From: Bacteroidales bacterium
GTDB lineage: Bacteria; Bacteroidota; Bacteroidia; Bacteroidales; UBA932
Assembly: GCA_024402135.1 (NCBI GenBank)
Contig: JAKSJN010000006.1
Coordinates: forward strand, 98,487 to 162,486
Reading direction: 5' to 3'
DNA length: 64,000 bases
The position numbers and the translations under genes were made by a program. The first letter of the stretch is position 1. Every line of letters starts with the position of its first letter. The notes under the pieces are model-generated. The model was not told the origin of the DNA and made no database searches. It saw only the letters and a list, made by a program, of their open reading frames with translations. Positions 63,395 to 64,000 of this stretch are shown here, piece by piece.

Positions 63395-63423
63395 TGGCGC
63401 AAAAGGTCTGAACCCTCGCGCCA
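63395..63423. terminator. Hairpin just after GH43
   Basis: TGGCGC (63395-63400) pairs with GCGCCA (63418-63423) across a 17-base loop. A-rich upstream, no strong T-tract downstream. Confidence 0.4.
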
Positions 63424-63434
63424 TCTTGAACTGT

Positions 63435-63462
63435 AAAGGTCGGCTTTTGGGAGCCGACCTTT
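63435..63462. terminator. Perfect 11-bp hairpin between GH43 and the peptidase fragment
   Basis: AAAGGTCGGCT (63435-63445) and AGCCGACCTTT (63452-63462) with loop TTTGGG. It can terminate both convergent genes. Confidence 0.75.
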
Positions 63463-63466
63463 GCTG

Positions 63467-63910
63467 TTATTCGAAGTCGAAGTGATATCCGTGGAGGAAT
63501 TCCTTCGGGAAAACGCTTTCAAGCACTTTGTAGAGCGCAGGATCGTATACCTTCAGCTGATCGCGTGTCTTGAGCTTGAATACTCCTGATCCATTTGGAT
63601 TTGGAACTTCCATGCGGCAGGTGTTGTACCATGCCTGAGCGCCTTCGGCGAAGTATTCTTCTGAATTTTCCATCGAGTATGTGCCTTTCCAAAGACCGGA
63701 GTTCTTTGCGTTGTTGAATGCAGCAAGAAGGTCTCTTTCGAATGTCTTGTTGATGCGGCGCAGAGCAAAGTCCACGTTGTGGGCGAACTCGTGAACCAAA
63801 ATGCTCTCCGAGTAATAACGCTCCTGGTATCCCTTCTCCTCGACCTTTACAATGTTCTCCTCTCCGATGGACATGACAGGGAGCGCGAGTGTGGCACCAT
63901 TGCTCCACAA
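63467..63910 (-). pseudogene. 3' part of a zinc metallopeptidase gene, interrupted upstream
   Basis: About 147 codons of the C-terminal part remain. A zincin motif HEFAH (residues 40-44 of the open part, in SILVHEFAHNVDFAL) is followed 50-60 residues later by EEYFAEGAQAWYN, whose Glu could be the third zinc ligand (gluzincin style). There is no signal peptide and the only start is a TTG at 63908-63910, right at the hairpin of the next feature; the frame stops 12 bases further upstream in the hairpin. The 5' part of the gene is therefore missing or displaced. Protein family not recognised with certainty. Confidence 0.65.
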
Positions 63911-63944
63911 AAATCCCTCTCAGATTAGTCTGAGGGGGATTTTT
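63909..63944. terminator. 16-bp hairpin with A/T-tracts at the break point
   Basis: AAAAATCCCTCTCAGA (63909-63924) pairs with TCTGAGGGGGATTTTT (63929-63944) across a TTAG loop, with one T-G wobble. It is a strong bidirectional terminator-like structure exactly where the peptidase reading frame ends. Confidence 0.75.
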
Positions 63945-63945
63945 C

Positions 63946-64000
63946 GTAGTTCGTCCAGCACGAACGTACTCTAACGGGTGAAAGTCCCTAAACCGCCCTG
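63946..64000 (+). mobile_element. Possible 5' domain of a group II intron (cut by window end)
   Basis: Immediately after the terminator-like hairpin come a small stem, GTTCGT/ACGAAC (63949-63965), and GGGTGAAAGTCCC (63976-63988), a phrase that recalls domain I of bacterial group II introns. Class C introns are known to insert just behind terminator hairpins, which fits the position. The usual GTGYG 5' end is not clear and no reverse transcriptase is visible, so another mobile element is possible. Confidence 0.35.

Noticed and set aside
1-64000. tRNA, rRNA, CRISPR array, riboswitch
   Set aside because: No cloverleaf-sized gap, regular repeat-spacer pattern or recognised riboswitch core was seen in the short intergenic regions. 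A covariance-model search was not possible here.

Overview
The window looks like chromosome of a Bacteroidales-type bacterium (phylum Bacteroidota) of moderate GC content. The reasons are: promoter boxes of the TAnnTTTG type ahead of many genes with no obvious Shine-Dalgarno sequences, lipoprotein and OM-barrel glycoside-hydrolase biology, a single-chain iron-sulfur serine dehydratase, xerC followed by hpf, a bifunctional ThrA, a long PotA, and stand-alone HSDR_N and LAB_N proteins. No rRNA, tRNA, CRISPR array, phage or plasmid gene was seen, and no stretch above about 160 bases lacks a gene. Bases 1-64000 are therefore mostly housekeeping and metabolic genes; the only likely mobile DNA is at the right edge.

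Layout. 1-8.9 kb: HerA-like ATPase (cut by the left edge), an outer-membrane beta-barrel protein, a GH51 arabinofuranosidase, a MATE exporter, a DUF3737 beta-helix protein, a PatB/MalY aminotransferase and a YpfJ-type zinc protein. 8.9-15 kb: nitroreductase, then an operon of an outer-membrane protein followed by potABCD for polyamine uptake. 15-21.4 kb: BaiN-like flavoprotein and an Lrp/AsnC regulator, divergent from metX-thrA-asd (aspartate to homoserine, O-acetylhomoserine and threonine precursors). 21.4-25.2 kb: Tat-exported iron-sulfur flavoprotein, lemA-DUF2207, and a ProX/YbaK deacylase. 25.2-32.7 kb (minus strand): monovalent cation/proton antiporter with RCK_C domains, then GH3 glucosidase, DEAD-box helicase and alpha/beta hydrolase. 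32.8-40.9 kb: HSDR_N protein, cca, xerC, hpf, holA, a NatAB-like exporter and a 5'-nucleotidase split into two genes.

41-48 kb holds a six-gene hyf-like membrane complex related to group 4 [NiFe]-hydrogenases and complex I. The large subunit has lost the nickel-binding cysteines, and the small subunit has lost most ligands of the proximal [4Fe-4S] cluster, so it is unlikely to be a hydrogenase; this is the most unusual system here. It is followed by sdaA, a zinc-less sirtuin, ltaE and metY (serine/threonine breakdown and homocysteine synthesis; MetY would use the product of MetX at 16.8 kb).

52.4-57.9 kb: two envelope or lipid operons, GT2 - double LAB_N membrane protein - GT39 (lipid-linked sugar transfer), and UbiA - radical SAM - HAD (unassigned prenyl-lipid chemistry). 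58-63.4 kb: GH27 alpha-galactosidase divergent from GH2-GH43, a small hemicellulose or galactan-degrading set without SusCD in view. 63.4-64 kb: the 3' part of a zinc metallopeptidase gene, broken at about 63910 by a 16-bp hairpin followed by DNA that resembles the 5' domain of a group II intron (tentative).
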